A stretch of DNA of 64,000 bases from Demequina sp. B12 (GCF_028823635.1 NZ_JAPEHU010000003.1:124001-188000); one strand, 5' to 3'. Positions 40,296-49,158 are shown, counted from the first letter of the stretch. A program made the numbers and translations. The notes: generated by a model not told the origin, from the sequence alone.

Positions 40296-41189
40296 TTACT
40301 TGTCGTCGGAAGCGGCCGGGGCTTCAGCAGCCTCGGTCTCGTCGGCCTTGGCGGCCTTCTTGGCGGGAGCCTTCTTTGCGGGCTTCTCGTCAGCAGGAGC
40401 CTCTGCGGCTTCTTCCGACTTGCCCTCGAGCAGCTCGTTCTCCCACTCGGCCAGCGGCTCGGACTCGCCCTCAGCGTTAGCCTCGTCACCCTTGGGGGTG
40501 TGGCGGATCTTCAGACCCTCAGCACACGCGTCAGCGATCACGCGGGTCAGCAGCGACACGGCGCGGATCGCGTCGTCGTTGCCGGGGATGCCGTACTGGA
40601 CCTGGTCGGGGTCACAGTTGGAGTCGAGGATGCCGACGACGGGCACACCAAGCTTGCGAGCCTCGTCAACAGCAAGGTGTTCCTTGTTGGTGTCAACAAC
40701 CCACACCACGGACGGAACCTTGCCCATGTCACGGATTCCACCGAGGACCTTGTCGAGCTTCTCCTTCTCGCGGCGCAGGCCCAGCAGCTCCTTCTTGGTG
40801 CGGCCGGAACCAGCAACGTCGTCGAAGTCGATCTCTTCGAGTTCCTTCAAACGCGCGATGCGCTTGGAGACGGTCTGGAAGTTGGTGAGCATTCCACCCA
40901 GCCAGCGCTCGTTCACGTAGGGCATACCTACGCGAGCGGCCTGCTCAGCGATGGGCTCCTGTGCCTGGCGCTTGGTACCCACGAAGAGCACGGTGCCGCC
41001 GTGAGCGACGGTGTCGCGCACGAAGGAGTAAGCAGCGTCAATCTTGGCGAGCGACTGCTGGAGGTCAATGATGTAGATGCCATTGCGCTCGGTGAAAATG
41101 AAGCGCTTCATCTTGGGGTTCCAGCGGCTGGTCTGGTGTCCGAAGTGGACACCCGAGTCGAGCAGCTGGCGCATGGTCACAACGGCCAT
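40296..41189 (-). CDS. rpsB: 30S ribosomal protein S2
   Basis: Small-subunit protein of 297 residues. The conserved core has [21 protein letters not shown] and GMLTNFQT. The last about 45 residues are an Ala/Glu/Lys-rich, low-complexity tail that E. coli S2 lacks but high-GC actinobacteria often carry. ATG 41189 follows ATAAGGACC. First gene of the rpsB-tsf-pyrH-frr-cdsA series. Confidence 0.96.
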   Translation of the reverse strand: MAVVTMRQLLDSGVHFGHQTSRWNPKMKRFIFTERNGIYIIDLQQSLAKIDAAYSFVRDTVAHGGTVLFVGTKRQAQEPIAEQAARVGMPYVNERWLGGMLTNFQTVSKRIARLKELEEIDFDDVAGSGRTKKELLGLRREKEKLDKVLGGIRDMGKVPSVVWVVDTNKEHLAVDEARKLGVPVVGILDSNCDPDQVQYGIPGNDDAIRAVSLLTRVIADACAEGLKIRHTPKGDEANAEGESEPLAEWENELLEGKSEEAAEAPADEKPAKKAPAKKAAKADETEAAEAPAASDDK

Positions 41190-41204
41190 GGCTGGTCCTT
41201 ATCC

Positions 41205-41222
41205 GCACACATTTCTGTGTGC
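41205..41222 (-). promoter_or_regulatory. Hairpin in the rpsB leader
   Basis: Perfect 7-bp stem GCACACA/TGTGTGC with a GAAA tetraloop, placed directly upstream of the rpsB ribosome binding site. Such leader hairpins can bind excess S2 in other bacteria; that role here is inference. Confidence 0.35.
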
Positions 41223-41566
41223 CTTGCTTAGGGCGGGTGGCTGACCCGCATTGCGGTTGTCGATGAGGACTGCTGAGTCCACATCCCTGGCATCAACGCG
41301 GGTTGGGCACCGAGCGGACTCGGACCTCGCCTTTCCCGGCGCAAACTCCCCGGCGAACCGAGAGGATTGCGAATGATGCGCGATGTCATTCGGGCATGCC
41401 GAACGCAGGAACGATGATACCTGACGCGGTGGGCCTGGTGCTACGCGGCAGGCCCGCTCCAGTCAGCACCGGTGGCGGCTTCCACAAGCCACGCCCACCG
41501 CGCCTACCCTCCACAATGCCCACACGCGACCTTTCGCCGCCATATGCGGTCGCGAGAACGTCAATC

Positions 41567-42139
41567 ATGCCGTTCCCCCGCACTCGCACCATCGTCGCAG
41601 TCGCTATCAGCCTTGCAGCACTCACGGTTGCTTCCCTCAGCCACGCGCCATCATCGAGCGCCGACAGCACGGCTCCAACACTCCCCTTGCACTCGCCTGT
41701 GGTACCGATCTCCGTCGCCACTTTGGCACACCTGCCTGTGCAGCCGTGGCTCCCTGGACACCGGGGAATCGACCTCGCCGCGGCACAAGGCGACACCGTG
41801 TACTCGCCTGGTCCGGGGACGATCACCTTCTCTGGGTTCGTCGTGGACCGGCCAGTCCTCACCGTGACACTCGACAACGGGTTGCGCAGCAGCGTAGAAC
41901 CCGTGTCAGGCGACCTGGAGGTAGGCACTCGTGTCGCACGGGGAGACGCGATCGGCACCGTGGCCGATGCGCCTAGCCATTGCCGTCCCGACACGTGTGT
42001 CCATTGGGGGCTCAGGGATGGAGATCGCTACCTGGACCCGCTTGACTACCTTGACGGCTTCGGCCCCATTCGACTCTTGGCCGGTGCTAGTGACCGACGG
42101 CCGTCCGGACAATCCGAGGCTAGAACGCGCCCGTCTTGA
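41567..42139 (+). CDS. Secreted M23-family peptidase-like protein
   Basis: A 190-residue exported protein. Signal peptide (RTRTIVAVAISLAALTV...SSSA) is followed by a LytM-like domain: HRGIDLAAAQGDTVYSPGPGTITFSG and the late CVHWGLRDG, where the H-x-x-x-D and H-x-H zinc ligands are only partly kept (VHWG instead of HxH), so it may be inactive. ATG 41516 upstream, with TACCCT before it, is an alternative start. It converges with the WhiG gene, overlapping by 20 bases. Confidence 0.8.
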   Translation: MPFPRTRTIVAVAISLAALTVASLSHAPSSSADSTAPTLPLHSPVVPISVATLAHLPVQPWLPGHRGIDLAAAQGDTVYSPGPGTITFSGFVVDRPVLTVTLDNGLRSSVEPVSGDLEVGTRVARGDAIGTVADAPSHCRPDTCVHWGLRDGDRYLDPLDYLDGFGPIRLLAGASDRRPSGQSEARTRPS

Positions 42140-42938
42140 GCAGTGACTCGCGCAACTTCTTCACTGCACCTGAATGGATCTGGGAGACACGTGACTCTGT
42201 GACCCCCAGGATTTGGCCAATCTGGGCCAGCGTCAGGTTGTCGAAGTAGTACAGGCGCAACACTTCCTGTTCACGGTCGCGCACCCCTTGAATCGCGTGG
42301 GCAAGAAGGCTACGCGTCTCCCTGTCTTCGACCGGAATGCTGGCTTCCGGCAGCGCGACATCCATCGAGGCGTCGAGCGTGCTGTTGTCGCCCCCAGCGA
42401 TCATGCCGTCCAGCGCTGCCACGTGAGAGAGTGCCACCTGAGCCCTGACGGTGCGGACCTCGCCCGTCGCCCAGCCAAGCTGTGCAGCCACATCCTCGTC
42501 AGTGACGGGACGCATCAACGTCTGCTCTAGCGCACGCGTGGCCTGCTCAACCGTGCGGGCCTTCGAACGCACCGACCGTGGCACCCAGTCGGCCGCCCGC
42601 AACTCGTCGATGATGGCGCCGCGAATGCGTTGCGACGCATAGGTCTCGAACTTGTAGCCGCGCTCGGGCTCAAACTTCTCGACGGCATCGATCAAGCCGA
42701 AGAAGCCGTAGGACACGAGGTCCGCAAGCTCCACGGTGTCGGGCAGCCGCCCAATCATGCGCGACGCAACCTGAGAAACAAGCGGCGAAAAGTGGGTGAT
42801 GAGCCCGTCACGCGCAACCTTGGCGGCGGCGCCGTCGCTCCCGCGAAGGTCGAGCCACCACTGCGATAGGTGGGCCACTTCCGGCGTCACACGGGCCACT
42901 GCAGCCGTGTTCATCGTGTCTTCCCTCAGCTCGGACAT
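42120..42938 (-). CDS. whiG: RNA polymerase sigma factor, WhiG/FliA type
   Basis: Group 3 sigma factor of 272 residues. Region 2 with LVSYGFFGLIDAVEKFEPERGYKFETYASQRIRGAIIDELR, region 3 and region 4 ending TLAQIGQILGVTESRVSQIHSGAVKKLR. This class directs flagellar genes in motile bacteria and sporulation genes in Streptomyces. Start ATG 42938 has GAGGGGAATAC before it, 9 bases after xerC. No flagellar genes are in the window. The 3' end overlaps the convergent M23 gene. Confidence 0.92.
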   Translation of the reverse strand: MSELREDTMNTAAVARVTPEVAHLSQWWLDLRGSDGAAAKVARDGLITHFSPLVSQVASRMIGRLPDTVELADLVSYGFFGLIDAVEKFEPERGYKFETYASQRIRGAIIDELRAADWVPRSVRSKARTVEQATRALEQTLMRPVTDEDVAAQLGWATGEVRTVRAQVALSHVAALDGMIAGGDNSTLDASMDVALPEASIPVEDRETRSLLAHAIQGVRDREQEVLRLYYFDNLTLAQIGQILGVTESRVSQIHSGAVKKLRESLLKTGAF

Positions 42939-42947
42939 GTATTCCCC

Positions 42948-43877
42948 TCAGGCGCGCGGATGCGCGAGTTGGTAGGCGGCGCGAAGCCGGTCGGCGGACA
43001 CATGCGTATAGCGCTGAGTGGTGTTGAGGCTCGCATGCCCCAACACTTCTTGCACTGAACGCAGATCAGACCCCTCCGTCAGGAGGTGGGTCGCGACGCT
43101 GTGACGAAGCGCGTGCGGAGCGACGTCAGGGATGCCAGCGGCGCGGCACAGTCGGTGGATGGCGTCGCGGAGTTGGCGTTGGTCCGCACGCTGGCCGCGA
43201 CGGCCCAGCATGAGTGCGTCATCAGTCGCTGGACACACCAGGGCGGGGCGTCCGTCAGCGAGCCAGTGTTGGAGCGCCCGAGCGGCAGGTAGGCCAAAGG
43301 GCACGATGCGCTCTTTGTTGCCCTTGCCCCTGACGCGGATCAGGCGCTCGTCAAAGTCAAGGTCTGAGGTGTTGGCGGCGGCGAGTTCCCCCACGCGCAT
43401 ACCTGTGGCGTAGAGAAGTTCAGCAACGGCCCAGTCGCGCAGGTGGAGAAGGTCACCGTCGTCGCAACGGGTGCGCGCGAGTTCGAGCATTGACACGATG
43501 TCACTGGGACTCACGACTTCAGGAAGGGTGCTCGACGCTCGAGCGGAGGCCAGCCGAGCCGCCGGATTGCTGGGGACCAGTTCCGCATCGCTGGCCCAGG
43601 TGTAGAAGGTCCGTGCAGCGGCACCGCGCCGGGCCATCGTCGTTCGCGAAAGCCCGTGGCTCGACATGGAAGCGAGCCACGCTCGCAAGTCGGCGAGACC
43701 CAGGCGCGGTAGGACCGTGTCGGGATCACCGGGTTCGCCCGCGATGAACTGCGTCAAGTGAACAAGGTCTCCCCTGTAGGCGCGCACCGTGTTGTCCGAC
43801 AGACCGCGCTGATGGCGCAGGTATCTGTCGAAACGCGCGAGCAACTCACTCGCGTCGGATACGTCGGTGCGGGACAT
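42948..43877 (-). CDS. xerC: Tyrosine recombinase XerC
   Basis: Site-specific recombinase that resolves chromosome dimers at dif with XerD and FtsK, 309 residues. N-terminal core-binding SAM-like domain and C-terminal catalytic domain with the R in TGMRVGEL, H-x-x-R in APHALRHSVATHL, the second H in LGHASLNTT and nucleophile Y in QRYTHV. Standard length. Followed 9 bases later by whiG. Confidence 0.95.
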   Translation of the reverse strand: MSRTDVSDASELLARFDRYLRHQRGLSDNTVRAYRGDLVHLTQFIAGEPGDPDTVLPRLGLADLRAWLASMSSHGLSRTTMARRGAAARTFYTWASDAELVPSNPAARLASARASSTLPEVVSPSDIVSMLELARTRCDDGDLLHLRDWAVAELLYATGMRVGELAAANTSDLDFDERLIRVRGKGNKERIVPFGLPAARALQHWLADGRPALVCPATDDALMLGRRGQRADQRQLRDAIHRLCRAAGIPDVAPHALRHSVATHLLTEGSDLRSVQEVLGHASLNTTQRYTHVSADRLRAAYQLAHPRA

Positions 43878-44030
43878 GTCGACATCGTGGCACTGTCACA
43901 CGTGTCAAATCAACCCCTTCAGTCACATTTGTCACATCGGACTCATTTCTTCACTGGCTTTTGATGGCGTTAGATGGCTTTTAATCGTCTTTGGAGGCGC
44001 TCTAGGGGTCGCGGACCGTCTCTCCGGGAG
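43878..44030. promoter_or_regulatory. AT-richer spacer with short repeats between dprA and xerC
   Basis: This 153-bp spacer carries three copies of GTCACA (43895, 43922, 43931) and a direct repeat TGGCTTTT at 43955-43962 and 43975-43982, interleaved with two GATGGC. On the minus strand TTGACA precedes the xerC start. It likely holds the xerC promoter and perhaps an operator; no protein or tRNA is seen. Confidence 0.4.
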
Positions 44031-45197
44031 TCACCTACGGACGTGTCTCCACTGGCCACTCACCCGCTCTACCAGCCCACTCATCTCAAGCCTGCCCATG
44101 CTCACGAGCACGTCCACGGCCGTCAGGCCTGCGTCCTTCGCAACGCGATCAGTGTCCGATCCTCGGCCACCACAAGCGTCGTAGGCTGCACGGTCATTCG
44201 GATGCGCAAAATCCGGGACCCCGCAGACATTGTCCAGGCTCAACTCGCCTTGCTCGCATGGATCACGGACCGGTTCCACCAGTTCCAGGACATCCGATGC
44301 GGACGTGACCAGCACCGCTTCCTGGTTGCGAATCATCCGGTGGCAGCCTCCAGAGGCCGGCGACGTCACGGGGCCCGGCACCGCGGCGACCGGGCGGGCC
44401 AGATCGAGCGCATGCCGCGCAGTCGAGAGCGCACCCGACCTCAGTGCAGCCTCCACCACCACCGTGGCACTCGCCGCGGCGATGATTCGATTGCGTTGCA
44501 GGAACCGTGAACGATGCGGCGCAAAGCCAGGCGGCACCTCCGACATGACTGCTCCGTCTCGCACGATCTGAGTCAAGAGGTCGGCGTTTCCCGCCGGGTA
44601 AAGCCGATCGACTCCCCCAGCGAGCACGGCAACGGTCACTCCCCCGGCCGCGAGCGCGGCACGATGTGCACGAGCATCGATGCCGTAGGCGCCGCCGGAG
44701 ATCACGGCGCGCCGCGCATCGGCTATCCCGCTCGCGAGGTCTGCCGCCATGTGCTCTCCATACGCGGTGGCGGATCGGGACCCCACTACGGCGACTCCTG
44801 CTGCGAGTGCCGCGTGAATGTCACCGTCACCTCGCACCCACAGCGCGAACGGCGTACGCGGGCCCAAGGCGTCAAGCGCATCGGGCCATTCCGCACTTCC
44901 CCGGACCACAACCCTCGCTCCGCATGCGGCCGCCCTGGCTTCAAGAACCCCGGCATCGGCATGGGGCAGGCGTCGTTGCCATCTCTCCACGCCTTGCACC
45001 AGCTCCTGCACGTCACGAGCGGTCAGCGAGTCGCGCACGGGCGCGGGCAACGCATCCAATGCCGCGTGGTCGCGAGTCCACCACCTCAAGGCAGCCGCGG
45101 GCCCCAGCATGTCGACCAAGGGGCCGGCCGTAGCATCGCCTGGTTCAGCGATCGCCGACCATGCGATGAGGGCCGCGCGCTCTTCTTTGTCCGTCAT
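44031..45197 (-). CDS. dprA: DNA-processing protein DprA
   Basis: Loads RecA on incoming single-stranded DNA during transformation and may also act in recombination, 388 residues. Rossmann-like core with VAVVGSRSATAYGEHMA, SGGAYGIDARAHRAAL and VLAGGVDRLYPAGNADLL, then SRFLQRNRIIAA, and a C-terminal winged-helix domain. ATG 45197 follows CAAGGAGCGCAG and overlaps the comM stop by 4 bases. Confidence 0.94.
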   Translation of the reverse strand: MTDKEERAALIAWSAIAEPGDATAGPLVDMLGPAAALRWWTRDHAALDALPAPVRDSLTARDVQELVQGVERWQRRLPHADAGVLEARAAACGARVVVRGSAEWPDALDALGPRTPFALWVRGDGDIHAALAAGVAVVGSRSATAYGEHMAADLASGIADARRAVISGGAYGIDARAHRAALAAGGVTVAVLAGGVDRLYPAGNADLLTQIVRDGAVMSEVPPGFAPHRSRFLQRNRIIAAASATVVVEAALRSGALSTARHALDLARPVAAVPGPVTSPASGGCHRMIRNQEAVLVTSASDVLELVEPVRDPCEQGELSLDNVCGVPDFAHPNDRAAYDACGGRGSDTDRVAKDAGLTAVDVLVSMGRLEMSGLVERVSGQWRHVRR

Positions 45198-46714
45198 GCT
45201 GCGCTCCTTGTCCTGAGGACCAATGCGGCAGCCACATGGTCGGCAGTGGGCTGGTCCGCGTGTGCAAGGTCCGCAAGGGTCCACGCCACTCGTAGGGTGC
45301 GGTCGGCTCCCCTCGCGGTAATCAGGCCTTTGTCCATCGCGGCCAACAGGTCGTGCGTGGCATGCCGGGGAGTATGGTCGCGCAACCACCGCCCCGACAC
45401 TTCCGCATTGGTGGACCACCCCCACTCGGAGAGTCGCTGAGTAGCCGCCTCACGTGCCGCGTGGACCCGCTTCGCGACGGTGGCGGTGTCCTCACCGGCG
45501 TCATCGAACCCCCGTCGCACGGGCCGCACCTCGACTTGCAGGTCGATGCGGTCAAGCAACGGACCCGACAGACGGGAGAAATAGCGTCGTCGTGCGATAG
45601 GCGCGCACTCGCACTTGTCCCCAGTCCCGCTGAACTTGCCGCACGGACAGGGATTGGCTGCGAGTACAAGCTGGAAGCGTGCGGGGTATCGCGTGGCCCC
45701 CAGGGCACGGTGGAGCACTACCTCGCCGTGCTCCAAGGGCTGGCGCAACGTTTGCAGGACTCGCGTCGCGAACTCGGGTGCCTCGTCCAGGAACAGCACC
45801 CCTCCGTGCGCGCGTGAGATCGCGCCGGGCCGTGCCCACGCACTGCCCCCACCCACGATCGATGCCGCCGTCGCAGAGTGGTGGGGCGCCTCGAACGGCG
45901 CGCTCCGAATCAATCCGCCACGAGGGTCAAAGGTTCCGGACAACGAGTGCACCGATGTCACCGCGATCGCGTCGCGGTCTCGGAGTTGGGGCAGCAGGCC
46001 AGGGAGTCGCGTTGCCAGCATGGTCTTGCCTGCGCCAGGTGGCCCCACCATCAGCAGATGGTGTCCTCCTGCCGCCGCCACCTCGAGTGCTGCTCGCGCC
46101 TCAGGTTGGCCGCGAACATCGGAGAGGTCAGGGACTGCTCCGAGCGGGGGCGGAACGGGCGCTGGCGCTACTACGCCTGCTGGCGCCATGGGCTCCGCTT
46201 CCGTGGTGTTGCCATAGGCCCGAGCAAGATCCGCAAGATGATCAGCACCCACGACCTCGATGCCAGGGACCAGGGAAGCCTCGGCAACGTTCTCCCGCGG
46301 CACCACCATCGCCTTGACCCCCGCTTCCGCCGCGGCAGCGACTGCCGGCAGAATCCCTCGCACCGCACGCACGCGCCCGTCCAGCCCCAACTCCCCCAGG
46401 TGGGCGCGGCGAGCCGCGGCACTCGAGTCAATCTCCCCCGCTGCAGCGAGAATGGCGACCGCAATCGCGAGATCGGTACCGGTTCCGGACTTAGGCAGCG
46501 ACGCCGGGGTGAGGTTGACGGTCACCCTGCGGGAGGGCCACGTGATCCCGGACGATGCGCAGGCAGCCTTGACACGGTCGCGTGCCTCGCTGACGCCAGC
46601 ATCGGGCAACCCCACCATCGTGAACGCAGGCAAGCCCGAGGCGACGTGAGCCTCCACCTCAATCACATGCCCCGCAAGGCCGGTCAGGACAACGCAGGTA
46701 GTGCGGCCGATCAT
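45194..46714 (-). CDS. comM: ComM/YifB-family Mg-chelatase-like ATPase
   Basis: AAA+ helicase of 506 residues that aids branch migration in transformation. N-terminal Lon-protease-like S5 fold, Walker A GPPGAGKTMLAT, Walker B VLFLDEAPEF, a zinc-finger-like CxCGxxxGxxxxCxC in NPCPCGKFSGTGDKCECA, and a C-terminal lid (RLLR-like). It sits in yraN-comM-dprA, the usual actinobacterial order, with 4-base overlaps on both sides. Confidence 0.94.
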   Translation of the reverse strand: MIGRTTCVVLTGLAGHVIEVEAHVASGLPAFTMVGLPDAGVSEARDRVKAACASSGITWPSRRVTVNLTPASLPKSGTGTDLAIAVAILAAAGEIDSSAAARRAHLGELGLDGRVRAVRGILPAVAAAAEAGVKAMVVPRENVAEASLVPGIEVVGADHLADLARAYGNTTEAEPMAPAGVVAPAPVPPPLGAVPDLSDVRGQPEARAALEVAAAGGHHLLMVGPPGAGKTMLATRLPGLLPQLRDRDAIAVTSVHSLSGTFDPRGGLIRSAPFEAPHHSATAASIVGGGSAWARPGAISRAHGGVLFLDEAPEFATRVLQTLRQPLEHGEVVLHRALGATRYPARFQLVLAANPCPCGKFSGTGDKCECAPIARRRYFSRLSGPLLDRIDLQVEVRPVRRGFDDAGEDTATVAKRVHAAREAATQRLSEWGWSTNAEVSGRWLRDHTPRHATHDLLAAMDKGLITARGADRTLRVAWTLADLAHADQPTADHVAAALVLRTRSAA

Positions 46715-47067
46715 TCGACGCCCTTGAAGTGCTCGATGCGGGCGGCACCCGCCCTAGCCACGGTGACCGCAATCACGTCGATACGGACTTCACGCCAGGT
46801 CCGGCCGGAGTGCTGCAACCACATTCCGGCAAGCGCACGGAGTCGTTGCACCTTGCGGACTGTCACGGCCTCCTGCGGCGTTCCAGCCGTGGTGGAACGC
46901 CGCGTCTTCACCTCCGCGATGACGACAGTGTCACGATCCAGCGCGATGGCGTCGATCTCCCCACGCGCACATCGCCAGTTGCGCTCCAGGACCGTCCAGC
47001 CCTGCTTCTCCATCCACCGGCATGCGACGTCTTCTCCGTAACGTCCCACGAGTTGTGCTGTTGTCAC
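46711..47067 (-). CDS. yraN: YraN family (UPF0102) endonuclease-like protein
   Basis: A 118-residue Holliday-junction-resolvase-fold protein. The core is G-R-Y-G-E-D-V-A at the start, then the nuclease-like residues RNWRCARGEIDAIALD and VVIAEVKTRRS (E/D-ExK-type). It overlaps comM by 4 bases. Function is unproven, though its place with comM and dprA points to DNA processing. Confidence 0.92.
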   Translation of the reverse strand: MTTAQLVGRYGEDVACRWMEKQGWTVLERNWRCARGEIDAIALDRDTVVIAEVKTRRSTTAGTPQEAVTVRKVQRLRALAGMWLQHSGRTWREVRIDVIAVTVARAGAARIEHFKGVE

Positions 47068-47167
47068 GACTCACCTCCGCGACCAAGAGTCACGGAATGG
47101 GCGCTCAGAAACGAGCGGCACGATCAAAGCCGTGGACGGCCCCTCACGCTCGATGAGCCTGGGGACA

Positions 47168-48463
47168 TCACTCCTGTGTGGTGGTGACCGCCCCAGGAAG
47201 CGGGACTGCCTGTACCGGCATCGGCGCCTCTTCATCGCGATCGTCCTCGACGTCCACGGGCACCTGCGCATCGGCCTTCAACAGCAACGGAATCCCCACC
47301 ACCGTCGCGATCGCCGCAATCGCGCCACCCACAATGAACGGCAACTGAAGTCCACTCCGCGCCAGCCACGCACCCAGCAACGTCGCGACCGGCATCATTG
47401 ACCACGACACGGTCCGCGCGGCACCAATAACCCGCCCCAGGATGCGCCCGGGAGTCAGCATCTGCCGCAACGTAGCCCAGGGCACGTTCCACGCCGACAC
47501 GCCATACGCACCCACGGCATACCCGGCCATCGCAATCCACAGGTTCGGCGCGAGTCCCGTGATGACGAGCCCCACTCCTCCCAACAAGGACCCCAGAACC
47601 AAGACCCTGCCGGTACCAAAGCGCCTCATCAGCGCTCCCGCCGTCAGCGACCCCGCGAGACCACCTACGCCGATGCCCGCCGTCACAAAGCCCAGCGCAG
47701 CTTCCGTCACGCCAAAGCGATCGACGAACAGCAACACCGTGACGGACTGTGCGAGAGCAAAAGCAGAGCCGACGACGGACGTGAACAGCACCATCGCGCG
47801 GAGGTAGCGGTGACGCCACAAGAACATCAACGCCTCCTTGAGCGGAACCGGGGCGTTGTCGTCGCCAGGCACCGGCGCTGGACGCGCCGCCGCCGTGGGC
47901 AGTGCGAGCACGAGCAGCGCCGCGATCACATAGCCCGCTCCGGACACGACCATGGGCAACGCCACCGCAATGGCGTACAGCACACCCGAGACCGGCGTCG
48001 CGACAAACATGTCGACGCCCACTTGAGCGCCCTGGATTCTGCCGTTGGCGGACCCCAGCTGCCTCCGCTTCACCAACGACGGCACCACCGCGTTGGTCGC
48101 GTTGTCGAACAGCGTCTCGCCAATGCCAAACAGCACGGTGGCGACTGCCAACACGGCGATGGACACCGTCCCCGTTGCGATGGAGACTGCGACCGCAGCG
48201 GCGGTCACCATGCGCACCACATTGGCGACCGCCATCGCCACCCGGCGGTCGATGCGATCCACGAGCATGCCCGCTGGCACACCAAAAAACAGCCACGGCA
48301 CGTACACGAGCGCGGACAGCAGACCAATCGCGAGAGGATCCGTCGTCAGTGAAACCGCGGTCAGCGGGATTGCCAGCCGACCCACTCCGTCTGCAAGGTT
48401 GGAACTCACCGCAGCAGTGAACAGACGACCAAACCCGCCGCCCAGAGACTCGCGCGCCATCAT
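47168..48463 (-). CDS. MFS transporter, probable exporter
   Basis: A 431-residue membrane protein with twelve predicted helices in two halves, resembling the EntS/enterobactin-exporter-type or multidrug class. The motif A-like loop VDRIDRRVAMAVANVVRM follows helix 2, and GALMRRFGTGRVLVLG lies in the second half. Its ATG overlaps the stop of the ArsR-like gene by 4 bases, so the regulator controls it. Substrate unknown. Confidence 0.85.
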   Translation of the reverse strand: MMARESLGGGFGRLFTAAVSSNLADGVGRLAIPLTAVSLTTDPLAIGLLSALVYVPWLFFGVPAGMLVDRIDRRVAMAVANVVRMVTAAAVAVSIATGTVSIAVLAVATVLFGIGETLFDNATNAVVPSLVKRRQLGSANGRIQGAQVGVDMFVATPVSGVLYAIAVALPMVVSGAGYVIAALLVLALPTAAARPAPVPGDDNAPVPLKEALMFLWRHRYLRAMVLFTSVVGSAFALAQSVTVLLFVDRFGVTEAALGFVTAGIGVGGLAGSLTAGALMRRFGTGRVLVLGSLLGGVGLVITGLAPNLWIAMAGYAVGAYGVSAWNVPWATLRQMLTPGRILGRVIGAARTVSWSMMPVATLLGAWLARSGLQLPFIVGGAIAAIATVVGIPLLLKADAQVPVDVEDDRDEEAPMPVQAVPLPGAVTTTQE

Positions 48464-49047
48464 TGACCCCCTTCAAGCCCCGTCACCGGGAACACGTTCA
48501 CATGGGTCGCCACCCTGCGCGCCTCCGGCGGGTCTTGACGGCCCTGCAGGGGCTCGAGGAACTCCTGTACCACTGTGGCAAGTGTGTCGCCAAGAGTCCG
48601 TGTCTCTTCCGGAGTCAGGGATGCCGTGGTCGCCATCAGCATCGCGGCGCCCATCCAGTCCGTGCCTAGTTCTGCCTCACCTTGGCGGACGAAGGCATCG
48701 ACGCGCCGCGCACGCTGATCGAGGAACTGGCGAGAGACCAAGAGCGCTGCCTCACGCGTCGCGCTCCCCTCGTGGAGCTCGGGTGAGTCAAGCGTGAGCC
48801 CGCCGGGCACAACCCGCCACCAGCGCTCTCGACCGCCGGACTGTTCCGGGTCGTCCTCGATGTACCCGTGACGAGCCAGTTGCCTTAGGTGATAACTCGT
48901 GGCACCGGAGGACTCGCCGAGTTGTTCTGCCAACTGACTTGCCGTGGCTGACCCGCCCACCACGAGTGCGTCGAAGAGGTCGACGCGGAGCGGATGTGCG
49001 AGAGCCTTCAATGAAGCGGCGTCAATCTTGCGTTGAGGGTTGATCAC
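48460..49047 (-). CDS. ArsR-type winged-helix transcriptional regulator
   Basis: A 195-residue regulator. The N-terminal helix-turn-helix reads ALAHPLRVDLFDALVVGGSATASQLAEQLGESSGATSYHLRQLARHGYIEDD, typical of ArsR/HTH_20 proteins; the C-terminal half is helical and may bind an effector. No metal-binding CxCxC pattern is seen. The GTG start at 49047 is 6 nt after a TACCGT hexamer. The repeats in front suggest autoregulation. The cotranscribed MFS exporter is the likely target. Confidence 0.88.
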   Translation of the reverse strand: MINPQRKIDAASLKALAHPLRVDLFDALVVGGSATASQLAEQLGESSGATSYHLRQLARHGYIEDDPEQSGGRERWWRVVPGGLTLDSPELHEGSATREAALLVSRQFLDQRARRVDAFVRQGEAELGTDWMGAAMLMATTASLTPEETRTLGDTLATVVQEFLEPLQGRQDPPEARRVATHVNVFPVTGLEGGQ

Positions 49048-49053
49048 ACCACC

Positions 49054-49082
49054 ACGGTACGACTACAAAGGTTTCTTTGCAA
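49054..49082 (-). promoter_or_regulatory. Promoter of the ArsR-like/MFS operon
   Basis: On the minus strand TTGCAA (49077-49082) and TACCGT (49054-49059) are separated by exactly 17 bp, and TACCGT lies 6 nt before the GTG start. A leaderless transcript is predicted. This is the best-formed promoter in the window. Confidence 0.6.
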
Positions 49083-49095
49083 CAGTTTCTTTGCA
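49071..49095. repeat. Direct repeats, candidate operator of the ArsR-like regulator
   Basis: GTTTCTTTGCA occurs at 49071-49081 and again at 49085-49095, a 14-bp period that puts both copies on roughly one face of the helix. They overlap the -35 of the regulator's promoter. This fits an operator that blocks RNA polymerase. Confidence 0.55.
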
Positions 49096-49158
49096 TTCGT
49101 GCCGCAGCAGGCCAAGAAAGCACTGCACGGTTCAGTTCGGCGCGCTAGCGCGGAGCCG

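Noticed and set aside
41303-41566. N-terminal extension of the M23 protein, including a start at 41516 with TACCCT upstream
   Set aside because: The extension before the signal peptide is not protein-like. The ATG at 41516 remains possible, but the hexamer alone can be chance.
43878-44030. A dif recombination site next to xerC
   Set aside because: No 28-bp dif-like inverted pair was found; the repeats are direct and short.
44031-45425. 76-residue N-terminal extension of DprA
   Set aside because: It overlaps comM in another frame; the ATG at 45197 has a strong ribosome binding site and the overlap fits translational coupling.
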